NCBI RefSeq assembly: GCF_023674425.1
Contig: NZ_CP098401.1
Coordinates: 2,773,501-2,837,500, forward strand
Length of the DNA: 64,000 nt
From: Sphingomonas donggukensis
Lineage (GTDB): Bacteria; Pseudomonadota; Alphaproteobacteria; Sphingomonadales; Sphingomonadaceae
Direction of reading: 5' to 3'
Of the stretch, positions 43,806 through 51,474 are shown in pieces. The position numbers and the translations under genes were made by a program. Positions within the stretch are counted from its first letter, which is position 1. Each line of letters opens with the position of its first letter. The notes below the pieces were generated by a model. It saw only the letters and a program-made list of their open reading frames with translations, was not told the DNA's origin and ran no database searches.

Positions 43806-45211
43806 GCGGTTCCTCCCAACCAGGCATTGCCGTCGCGGACGCGACGCTTGTAATCCGGTTCCGCAAGCGCACGGAGCAGGTCGTCGGCGCGCGATAGCAC
43901 GGCATCGCGGCAGGCTCCGTCTAGCGAACCGTCCGCAAGCGCACGGAAATCGCCGGCGTGGCGCGCCAGCGTGGCGATCCGCCCCGGATCGTCGCAGCTG
44001 AGTGCGACGTCGCCCAGCGCGTTCAGGAAGCGCTTCCCGGCAATCATGTCGGCGCTGGCATATTGCGCCAATGCGCCGAAAGCGCGATCGATGAAGCCGG
44101 CGAAGGTCATCGGATGTGCGATCACACGCAGCACTCCGTCCTCGTCGGCGCGCAACCGCGACGGCAGGTCGCGCCGGGCGAGGTCCGCCATCGCGGCCCC
44201 TAGCCAGTCGAGACAGCTGTTGGCGGTGAACGGGTCGTTGACGCCGGGCGACAGCGCCCGGGCAGCGATCTCGACCAGTTCGTCGATCAGGAAGCGCAAA
44301 TCCTGCAGCGCGGTGCGCCGCGATCCGACCGCGAACGCGCCGCGCAGGGCTTTGACGGTATCTTCGTCGCAGCGTTCGGCGGGCCACGCCTCCAGCAGCA
44401 CGCTGCCCTTGTGCGCAAAATCCCCCGACTGATACTGGAGGCGAAGGATGAGGTCGTGGTCACGCGCGGCGTCCAGCAGGGTGCTTTCGTCGATCAGCTG
44501 GATATAGCCGGTATGCTTGGCGCGGACGGGGGCTCGGCGCTCGTATTCGGTGCGGCCGACATCCGCGCGAAAGGCGGTCGGCACGCGCGGGCCGTCAGTC
44601 CCTTCGTCGAGAGGAACGCCCACGAACACGGGAAAGCGCAGGTCGATCTCTTCGATGAGCCGATCGCCGATGCGCTCGATCACATTGTTGATGTGAATCC
44701 GCATCGGCACGTGGTGGATGAAGAAGATCAGCACCGCGATCGAGCAGAGGACAAGGATCAGCGCCACGAGCAGCGCGAGCTGCGGCACGAACGCCGGTGT
44801 CCCCGCTCCGCTCTCGCCGGCCGAGCGGATCGTGCGCAGGACGATCAGCGAATAGACGAAGGTGGCGATGAATGTGCCAAGCGTCACCTGGTTGCCGCGA
44901 TCGGACATGAAGTTGCTGAGCAGCCGCGGGCCGTATTGTCCGGAGGCATAGACCACCGCAGCGATCGTCACCGAGAAGGTCGTGCCGGCGACACCGATCA
45001 TCGAGCCGCCGATCGACGACAACAGGCTTCGCGCGCCATCCGGCCGGGCGGCATAGAGCCAGGGCAGTCCGTCCATCCAGGTCGAGCCGGCGTGGCTGTC
45101 GATATAGACCATCGCCAACGCCAGCAGCAGCGCGGCCATCGCCATCACCGTCGGCACGAACCAGTAGCTTTCGCGCAGGTCGTTCGACAGGCGCAGCAGG
45201 CGGGCTTTCAC
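43802..45211 (-). CDS. DUF2254 membrane protein
   Basis: The 469-aa product has four membrane helices (about 17-38, 65-90, 108-125, 145-165) and a long cytoplasmic or periplasmic C-terminal part. The conserved stretches TTFSVTIAAVVYASGQYGPR and SPGVNDPFTANSCLDWLGAA identify DUF2254, a family without an established function. The start is GTG 45211, overlapping the CPA1 stop as GTGA. Being coupled to an antiporter and ClC suggests a role in ion or pH homeostasis. Confidence 0.88.
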   Translation of the reverse strand: MKARLLRLSNDLRESYWFVPTVMAMAALLLALAMVYIDSHAGSTWMDGLPWLYAARPDGARSLLSSIGGSMIGVAGTTFSVTIAAVVYASGQYGPRLLSNFMSDRGNQVTLGTFIATFVYSLIVLRTIRSAGESGAGTPAFVPQLALLVALILVLCSIAVLIFFIHHVPMRIHINNVIERIGDRLIEEIDLRFPVFVGVPLDEGTDGPRVPTAFRADVGRTEYERRAPVRAKHTGYIQLIDESTLLDAARDHDLILRLQYQSGDFAHKGSVLLEAWPAERCDEDTVKALRGAFAVGSRRTALQDLRFLIDELVEIAARALSPGVNDPFTANSCLDWLGAAMADLARRDLPSRLRADEDGVLRVIAHPMTFAGFIDRAFGALAQYASADMIAGKRFLNALGDVALSCDDPGRIATLARHAGDFRALADGSLDGACRDAVLSRADDLLRALAEPDYKRRVRDGNAWLGGTA

Positions 45212-46485
45212 GTGTCGATCTCCGCCTCGGTCGTGTTCAGTCGCTGCAGCACCCGCTTGATCGTGCCGCCCTGCACGATCACCGAGAACAGGACGACGAC
45301 ATAGGTCGCCGCCAGGATGACCGAACGCGCCGGACCGTCCGGCAGACCCAGCGCCAGCGCGATCGATATGCCGCCGCGCAGACCGCCCCAGATCAGCGTC
45401 ACCGGCGCGACCAAGCCGTAGCGATGCGTGGGCCGGATCGCCCTGAGCGGAAGCAGCACTGACAGCGCGCGTGCAGCGAGCGCCAGCGGGATCGCCGCCA
45501 CGCCCAGCACCACCAGCCTGAGGTCGCCAGGGATCGTCACCACCTCGAGCCCGATCAGCAGGAACAGCACGGTGTTCAAAATGTCGTCGATCAGGTCCCA
45601 GAACTTGTGCAGATAGTCGCGCGTCGTGGCGCTCATCGCGTGGGCGACGCCGGCGTTGCCAATGATGAGGCCCGCAACCGCCATCGCGACCGGGCCGCTG
45701 GCGTGCAATGGCCGCGCGATCGCGTAGCCCCCCATCACGACCGCGAGGCTGATGAGCACTTCGACCTTGTAGTCGTCGATCGAGCGCATCATCCGGAACG
45801 CGATCCAGCCGATGACGAGGCCCAGCACCACGCCGCCCCCTGCCTCCACGGCGAACAGCTCGGCGGCATGGCCGACGGAAAAGGCTTGCCCCGACAGCGC
45901 CGACGCCAGCAGGATCGTGAAGATGACCACGCCGACGCCGTCGTTGAACAGGCTTTCGCCGGCGACCGTCGCCTCCAGGGTCGGCGAAACCACCGCCCGT
46001 TTGAGCACGCCCATCACCGACACCGGATCAGTCGGGCTGATAAGCGCGCCGAAGACGAAGCACCAGATCGGCGGGAGTTCGAAGCCGACCGCCCGCGCAA
46101 GCAGCAGGAACCCGCCGCCGACCAGTGCGGTCGACAGCGCCACGCCGATCGTGCTCAGCACGATGATTGGCCAGCGTCCGCGCTGGAGCTCGTGCCAGTC
46201 GACATGGAGCGCGCCTGCAAACAACAGGAACGACAGCATCCCGTCCATTAGCGTCGTATGAAAATCGATTCCCTCGATGAACCGCACGATGTCGTTCGAG
46301 AAGTCGGCCCCCGGCAGGACGCGATCGATCGCAACGACGAGCAGCGACGCGATCGCCCCCATCACAGTCAGCCCGATCGACGACGGCAGCTTCAGGAAGC
46401 GATAGTTGACGTAACCGAGCACGGCGGCAAGCGCGATCAGGATCGCCGCTGCGTCGAACGGCGTGAGCGCGAGACCGCCGATCAC
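45208..46485 (-). CDS. CPA1 family Na+/H+ antiporter
   Basis: The 425-aa product has about 12 membrane helices with the CPA1 signatures GALISPTDPVSVMGVLKRA and VAGESLFNDGVGVVIFTILL, including the ion-binding Asp of the FNDG motif. It lacks the long hydrophilic tail of NhaP or NHE proteins, ending NTTEAEIDT. I take GTG 46485 (overlap GTGA with the upstream stop) as start; the open frame upstream is a shadow. It should exchange Na+ or K+ for protons across the inner membrane. Confidence 0.93.
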   Translation of the reverse strand: MIGGLALTPFDAAAILIALAAVLGYVNYRFLKLPSSIGLTVMGAIASLLVVAIDRVLPGADFSNDIVRFIEGIDFHTTLMDGMLSFLLFAGALHVDWHELQRGRWPIIVLSTIGVALSTALVGGGFLLLARAVGFELPPIWCFVFGALISPTDPVSVMGVLKRAVVSPTLEATVAGESLFNDGVGVVIFTILLASALSGQAFSVGHAAELFAVEAGGGVVLGLVIGWIAFRMMRSIDDYKVEVLISLAVVMGGYAIARPLHASGPVAMAVAGLIIGNAGVAHAMSATTRDYLHKFWDLIDDILNTVLFLLIGLEVVTIPGDLRLVVLGVAAIPLALAARALSVLLPLRAIRPTHRYGLVAPVTLIWGGLRGGISIALALGLPDGPARSVILAATYVVVLFSVIVQGGTIKRVLQRLNTTEAEIDT

Positions 46486-48047
46486 TGAGCGACCCCGATC
46501 GTCAGCGTGAAGCGCTGTCCAGCGGCCGGTGCCCCGACCGCCGCGATGCTCTGGGTCGCGAGCACGGCGGCGATGGCCTGCGCGCGCCGCTGTGTCAGGC
46601 TCAAGCGCCGTGGCGTGTCGCCCGCCGGCAGGCCGGGCACCGCGAGCGCGGCCACGTTCCATCGCCGCGCGGCCCAGGCCGAGGTCAGCACCGCGGCTCG
46701 TCCCGCCGCATCCAGCGTGTCGGCATTGTCGGCGAAGGCGATTTCGGGGAGCGGCCCCTGCGGTGGCACGATCGCCACGCTCCAGCCGTCAGCCTCCGCA
46801 GCAGCGCGGGCTTCCAGCGTGCGGTAGGTGGCGATCGTCGCGCCGGGCAGCGGGACGGCCGCCGCGGTTGCCCTGCGGTGGTCGCGATCGATCGTCACGT
46901 CGTCGGCGGAAACTCCGGTGATGAGCCCGATCATGCGAGCCAGCGCAGTCATGCGCTGCGCCTCGATCTCGGGCGCGGCTCCCGCCTGGCGCAACTCCTC
47001 GCGCTGCGCTTCGAGCGCGTCGGCCCCGGCTTCCAGCATGATCTGGTCGATATCGAGCCGCACGGGCCTGCCGAGCGATTGCTCGATTGCGGCCTGGAGG
47101 GTTGCGGTCTTCTGCATTCGCGCGCGCGGCGCGATCACCACGGACCGAACCGTGATCGGATCGCGGTCGAACGCGACCTCGAGCTGCGTCACGCGTGCAT
47201 CGTCACCGAACCGCGCATTGAGCAGCGAGCGCACCTGCGACACTGTCAGCGCCTCGCGCGCGATGCGGTTGAGCGCCAGTCCCAGCGGCACCGCCATCAC
47301 CGCGAACACCAGCAGCAGCAGGACAGTTTGCGTCCAGCTCTGTCGCGTCGAGAGATGGTGTCCGAACCCATAGTAGCGCGCCATCACCGTCGCCGAGAGC
47401 GCAATGGTGATGAAGTTGGTGACGAACAGGGCCAGTGCGCCGCCGAGCACCGGCAGGTTTCCGGTGGCACAGCCATAGCCGACGACGGCAAGCGGCGGCA
47501 TCAGCGCGGTCGCGATCGCGACGCCGACGATCGTCTCGCCCCGCCCGCGAATGATCGCGAAGCTGCCCGCCAGCGCCGCGAACAGCGCAACGCCGAGGTC
47601 GAACAGGTTCGGCCGCGTCCGCGCGACGATCTCCGCGGTCGGTGCCTGGAGCGGCGAGACGGTGACGATCAGCGCGGTAAAGGCAATCGCCACGGCGGAC
47701 CCGACGGCTAGTGCGAAGAGCGACCGGCGCATCTCGGCGAAATCGAACAGCGCGAGGCTGAATCCGAAGCCGAGGATCGGACTCATCAGCGGCGAGATCA
47801 ACATCGCGCCGATCACGACGGCCGGGGACGACAACAAGAGCCCCAGCACCGCGATGCCCGCCGACATCATCGTCATGAAGGCGTAGCGCGGCGACCAACC
47901 GCTTTCCGCGGCGATCCGCGCAACGACGGCCTCGTGGTCGACCGGTGCGACGACCCGCCGCCGCCACCACCGGTACAGCGTAAAGCCGCGCAGGCGATCG
48001 AAAACCCGGTCGCTACCTGCCTGCATCGTGCCAGTCGCTCCCGCCAT
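46482..48047 (-). CDS. DUF389 membrane protein with C-terminal extension
   Basis: Residues about 55-250 contain the DUF389 core: FMTMMSAGIAVLGLLLSSPA, VIGAMLISPLMSPILGFGFS and TALMPPLAVVGYGCATGN, with five or six membrane helices. A C-terminal extension of about 250 residues follows (about 265-521) whose end (LSLTQRRAQAIAAVLATQSI) recalls OmpA-like or BON-like periplasmic regions, but I cannot assign it. ATG 48047 is chosen because GGTGGA precedes it; GTG codons up to 48083 are in frame. It is the first gene of the six-gene operon. DUF389 has no established biochemical role. Confidence 0.85.
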   Translation of the reverse strand: MAGATGTMQAGSDRVFDRLRGFTLYRWWRRRVVAPVDHEAVVARIAAESGWSPRYAFMTMMSAGIAVLGLLLSSPAVVIGAMLISPLMSPILGFGFSLALFDFAEMRRSLFALAVGSAVAIAFTALIVTVSPLQAPTAEIVARTRPNLFDLGVALFAALAGSFAIIRGRGETIVGVAIATALMPPLAVVGYGCATGNLPVLGGALALFVTNFITIALSATVMARYYGFGHHLSTRQSWTQTVLLLLVFAVMAVPLGLALNRIAREALTVSQVRSLLNARFGDDARVTQLEVAFDRDPITVRSVVIAPRARMQKTATLQAAIEQSLGRPVRLDIDQIMLEAGADALEAQREELRQAGAAPEIEAQRMTALARMIGLITGVSADDVTIDRDHRRATAAAVPLPGATIATYRTLEARAAAEADGWSVAIVPPQGPLPEIAFADNADTLDAAGRAAVLTSAWAARRWNVAALAVPGLPAGDTPRRLSLTQRRAQAIAAVLATQSIAAVGAPAAGQRFTLTIGVAQ

Positions 48048-48227
48048 GCCATTCCACCCGTGCACAATCACCAGATCAAGCACATTTAGGCTGGCCAGCC
48101 GATCGTGTCTGCCTCGACGGCTCGAACGGCGGGAACTTCAGTAAATGATCCACGCGCTTGGATAGGCAAGTATGCCGCTATAACGTGCGGTCTGTCACCC
48201 CGATTTGTCGACGTACAGCTCTCACTG

Positions 48228-48248
48228 TTCTGTATAGCGAATACAGAA
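48228..48248. promoter_or_regulatory. Perfect dyad, possible operator of the six-gene operon
   Basis: TTCTGTAT (48228-48235) and ATACAGAA (48241-48248) form a perfect 8-bp inverted repeat around AGCGA. It lies about 180 bp upstream of the DUF389 start and 72 bp from the end of a small minus-strand gene. No regulator can be named. The rest of 48048-48319 shows no convincing gene. Confidence 0.4.
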
Positions 48249-48319
48249 GAGCCTCGCTTTTCTGCCGTTTTCAAGGAATCGCGCCCAGCCGTAGATTCCG
48301 AACGACGGCATAGATCAGC

Positions 48320-48520
48320 TCAGGCCTCTCGACGATCGATGCTACGCTTGGCGAACTCCGCCGACCTGCTCTTTCCCTCAAGTTCAATCAGCCTATTGGT
48401 CGCAACAAGCGGCTGAAACGTTTTATGTCCTTCGCTCGCTCTCACCGCCGCAATGACTTGTGCGAATGGATTGCTATGATCGCTTGAAGGCTTGCGTAGC
48501 TGTTTCTTCTTCCTCGGCAT
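48320..48520 (-). CDS. Small basic hypothetical protein
   Basis: The 66-aa product starts MPRKKKQLRKPSSDHSNPFA and is Lys/Arg rich throughout, with no recognised domain. GGGAAC lies about 9 bp before the ATG. It would be co-directional with the six-gene operon, but the spacer of about 270 bp contains a dyad. Its basic N-terminus could bind nucleic acid. It may be spurious. Confidence 0.45.
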   Translation of the reverse strand: MPRKKKQLRKPSSDHSNPFAQVIAAVRASEGHKTFQPLVATNRLIELEGKSRSAEFAKRSIDRREA

Positions 48521-48600
48521 GAACTGGTGTTCCCGCTTTATCTTCTGCCAATCGCCTAAATTGGGTGTGCGATGGCTCCGCCTCTTGAAACGGAGGCTAT

Positions 48601-48750
48601 ATGGACGACGGTAAAGACATCGATAGTGAGTTGCCGAGCGACAAGGCGCGCGAGGGTAGCGTCAATGAGCGAGTGATCAATGTAGCTGGACGTGCGCGCG
48701 CAATTCAAAAGCTCCGTGCACGATTCGAAAAGAAGCCTGATCGCCAGTAA
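48601..48750 (+). CDS. 49-aa hypothetical protein with strong ribosome site
   Basis: ATG 48601 follows GGAGG at ideal spacing and reads MDDGKDIDSELPSDKAREGS to a stop at 48750. The first half is acidic and the second half basic (RARAIQKLRARFEKKPDRQ), suggesting a helical small protein. A good intrinsic terminator lies 30 bp downstream, so this may be a complete single-gene unit. No family recognised. Confidence 0.6.
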   Translation: MDDGKDIDSELPSDKAREGSVNERVINVAGRARAIQKLRARFEKKPDRQ

Positions 48751-48779
48751 CGGCGCGACAAATCGTTATAGCCCGTGAG

Positions 48780-48810
48780 AACCCCAGCCGTCTGCGACGG
48801 CCGGGGTTTT
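48780..48810 (+). terminator. Intrinsic terminator
   Basis: AACCCCAGCCGTC pairs with GACGGCCGGGGTT (48780-48792 with 48796-48808, one mismatch), with loop TGC and a T run to 48810. It ends the small gene at 48601-48750 and isolates it from the ParB-like gene. Confidence 0.85.
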
Positions 48811-48880
48811 CGCGTTATCTTCTACCAGCCGCCACTTCGCACATGCCTAACGACGAGGTCCTCACCACCCGGAGGATCAT

Positions 48881-50011
48881 ATGACCGACACAGAAAATCG
48901 CGAGATCGGTGCGCACGCCCACCTGTTGGAAAGCGCTTGGATCTATCGCGCAGACCCAGCGGACTGCGATCTGCATTGGGCCAACACGCGCGACCGCGAT
49001 CGCCTCGACGACCATATCGAAAGCCTTAAGACGTCGATCCTGACGAGTGGTCAATTGTCGCCCGCGACCACGGTCGAGGCGCCGGACAACCCCGATCGTT
49101 ACTTGCTCCTGACCGGTGGCTGCCGCGCCGAAGCGGTCCGTCGCGCCCGCAAAGAAGGTCATAACATCGATCTCGTACTGCTGATCGTGTCTGCCACCGA
49201 CGACGTCGCGGCCGAGATCGTATTCGCCGAGCAGGCGAAGACCAAGAGCTGGTCGGCCCACGAATATGCCCTGCACCTCGATAAGCTGTGTGATCAGTTC
49301 GGGTCGAACAAGCAGGTCGCGACCAGGATCGGCCTGAATGTGAGCAACATCGGTCGCAACCGCAACGTAACCGCGCTGCCCGCTGCCGTTCTCAATATCG
49401 TAGAGGATCGTCACGAAATTTCAGCCAGCGCCGCTACTGATTTCATGCGCGCATGGCGCGGTGAGGGTAGGGCCGTCCTCGAAGACCACCTCCGCGAGCT
49501 CGCCCGCCTCGAGGACAGGCCCGCCGCCGCCTGGCTCGTCGACAGTTGCCGCGAGGCGATTGCGCTCAGTATCGATCCGCCGCCATCCAATGTCGTTCAT
49601 GTCGCTGAATTCGTCGCAGCGGATCCAGGCGCGGATGATGAGGTCGATGCGGACATGGATGCCGCGGTCTTCATGTCGCCACCAAACGAGATGTTGGGAG
49701 ATATCCCGTCATCGACGTCGACGAACCCGCTCGCAGCCAGGCGCGCAGAAATGCGAATCGAGAACGGCGAGCGGGAGGTCGAGATCGTACTGCCCGACGA
49801 CCAAGTGGTCGGTCGCGCGAAGAAGGTCGCCGGTGGCGCGATGATCATGACCATCGATGCCCCAGATCAGCATCCGCTTAACGAGATCGGCGGCAATCCT
49901 CGACGCGCTGCGGCGCCTGTACATCCAGTGACCCCACGGGGGTTGCGCGCGCACCCCCCCTTCTCTGCCGACTGGCAGAAAACCCACAACAGAGAGAAGT
50001 CAGGTGATTAG
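48881..50011 (+). CDS. ParB-like partition/nuclease-family protein
   Basis: The 376-aa product has a ParB/Srx-type N-terminal domain (about 25-120; RLDDHIESLKTSILTSGQLS and LLTGGCRAEAVRRARKEGH) and a KorB-like helix-turn-helix (about 140-170; QVATRIGLNVSNIGRNRNVT). The remaining half is poorly conserved and acidic, then Pro/Arg rich. GGAGG precedes ATG 48881. No parA gene accompanies it, so it is unlikely to be a full partition system. It may regulate transfer or stability of the element that also carries the serine recombinase. Confidence 0.82.
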   Translation: MTDTENREIGAHAHLLESAWIYRADPADCDLHWANTRDRDRLDDHIESLKTSILTSGQLSPATTVEAPDNPDRYLLLTGGCRAEAVRRARKEGHNIDLVLLIVSATDDVAAEIVFAEQAKTKSWSAHEYALHLDKLCDQFGSNKQVATRIGLNVSNIGRNRNVTALPAAVLNIVEDRHEISASAATDFMRAWRGEGRAVLEDHLRELARLEDRPAAAWLVDSCREAIALSIDPPPSNVVHVAEFVAADPGADDEVDADMDAAVFMSPPNEMLGDIPSSTSTNPLAARRAEMRIENGEREVEIVLPDDQVVGRAKKVAGGAMIMTIDAPDQHPLNEIGGNPRRAAAPVHPVTPRGLRAHPPFSADWQKTHNREKSGD

Positions 50012-50128
50012 GACAGATTCGGCAGAGGTTAAGTGTGGGCCGCGCGATAACGTATTCATATCTCTCGGCGACGCCGCGATCCGAATGCTCCGGGCCCTCA
50101 CTTACCGTCTAACGCAAACGTTAGCGCT

Positions 50129-50323
50129 GTGACCAAGCCGCGCTGGTATGCACACGGTAAGGCGGTAACGCCGGGCGACCTTAAATTCATCCTCGACGAA
50201 AAGCGCGCCGAAAAGCTCAAGCGCTCGAAGTTCCTCCGCGAACAGATGGATACACGATTTCGGGCGGACGCCGATGCCCGTAAGCTCGCCGCTGCACTAC
50301 GACGCGCCTCGAACCGATATTGA
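50129..50323 (+). CDS. Small basic hypothetical protein
   Basis: The frame from GTG 50129 encodes 64 aa beginning MTKPRWYAHGKAVTPGDLKF, strongly basic and helical. There is no good ribosome site. A 6-bp hairpin, CTAACG-CAAA-CGTTAG (50109-50124), ends 4 bp before the start and could be an operator. Its stop overlaps the next ATG (TGATG), which supports translation of both. Confidence 0.45.
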   Translation: MTKPRWYAHGKAVTPGDLKFILDEKRAEKLKRSKFLREQMDTRFRADADARKLAAALRRASNRY

Positions 50324-50529
50324 TGGTTCACGCCCTCGAGTGCCTGCAATTCGCAGCCCTTGATGCGCGCATGCGCATTGACAGGCCGACCGGGATCCCC
50401 GGTCTCGATCAGGTCAAGGACCGTGCTCCCACGATGGGGCAAGCGCGAAAGCAAATCGAACACGATGTAACGCTCGTGCAGACCTATCGCAAAATTCGGG
50501 CGCGCTCGCCGGGCAAGGCCAACGACTAG
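50323..50529 (+). CDS. Small hypothetical protein
   Basis: The 68-aa frame starts at ATG 50323 within TGATG. It reads MVHALECLQFAALDARMRID and contains no recognised domain. Support comes only from the stop/start overlap with the previous small gene and its place in the element. Confidence 0.4.
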   Translation: MVHALECLQFAALDARMRIDRPTGIPGLDQVKDRAPTMGQARKQIEHDVTLVQTYRKIRARSPGKAND

Positions 50530-50550
50530 GATACACGCCGATTGGTTCAG

Positions 50551-51213
50551 ATGCTCCCGAGCGGGTTGCCTGAGCACATGGAGAAACACTATCGCGCTGT
50601 GCATGGTCAGCAGTTGCCACGAATCACATCAGAACTGATTGCGCAGGGGATCGAACTCCTCCCAGCGATTGCACGGGGCTTAGAGCGATCCAAAAAGCAG
50701 ACCGGCAAGTCGCGCGATACGGTCGAATCTGTCCTCGAAATCGACGCCTTGCCAATTTTTCACTGCGTCGCGGCCAGCATCGCTTCACTTCTGACCGTCG
50801 ATGAACGGTCTGGCGTCGGTATGGGGCAGGTCATTGATCAGATCGCTCGGAAGAAGCCCGTCGACTGGTCGCTCAGCTGTGTAAGCGACAATGACTGCGT
50901 GCATGCGCTGTTTCTGGCGCACCGCATCGCCGTGATCCAAGATCGACACACGCCTCCGCCGAGCTTCATCAAATACGCCAAACAGCAACGCCAACTCGAT
51001 GCGCAATGCTCGTCGTGGTCGCCGCCGTTCAACTACGCGCAGGTCAGAAAGGGCCTGACAGACGTCGAGAAAGGTCGCCCGCTCCGCGATGCGCACTTCG
51101 AGGTCGAAGGGCGCAAGGTGCGACGGTCTGCAACCGCCAACCCTCGCGATCCTGAAAACGCCCGCCGCTTGCTCGAGATGCGCAGCCGGTTCTGGTTCCG
51201 CCTGCACCTCTGA
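50551..51213 (+). CDS. Hypothetical protein of the integrated element
   Basis: The product is about 220 aa. The start is unsure: TTG 50542, ATG 50551 and ATG 50578 are in frame. Visible features are a soluble mixed alpha/beta composition, three Cys around 110-150 (SLSCVSDNDCVHALF and DAQCSSWSPPF), and a C-terminal basic tail. No family recognised. The 261 bp after it, before the recombinase gene, hold no gene I can support. Confidence 0.55.
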   Translation: MLPSGLPEHMEKHYRAVHGQQLPRITSELIAQGIELLPAIARGLERSKKQTGKSRDTVESVLEIDALPIFHCVAASIASLLTVDERSGVGMGQVIDQIARKKPVDWSLSCVSDNDCVHALFLAHRIAVIQDRHTPPPSFIKYAKQQRQLDAQCSSWSPPFNYAQVRKGLTDVEKGRPLRDAHFEVEGRKVRRSATANPRDPENARRLLEMRSRFWFRLHL

Positions 51214-51474
51214 GCGGATTACCTTCTGCCAGGCGGGTGTGAACGCGTCGCTACCGCTGTGGCATGGACTCGCCACGACACAATTCCCATGCCCCGCCGC
51301 GCGGGCGCGCGTTGACGCATCGTGTCGTGATCAGAATGCCTGACAGCATCGACGTGCTCCCCGGCTAGGCAGGAATGCTGATCGCTCATCTCGGCTACGA
51401 CATTCTCGAGACGCTGGCTAACTCGGTCGATGAAGAGCTGAAGTCCTGATGATTGACCAAGATCAGGAAAGACG

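Noticed and set aside
48105-48416. Plus-strand frame in the spacer before the small basic protein
   Set aside because: No ribosome site or family; it overlaps the dyad and the better-supported minus-strand frame.
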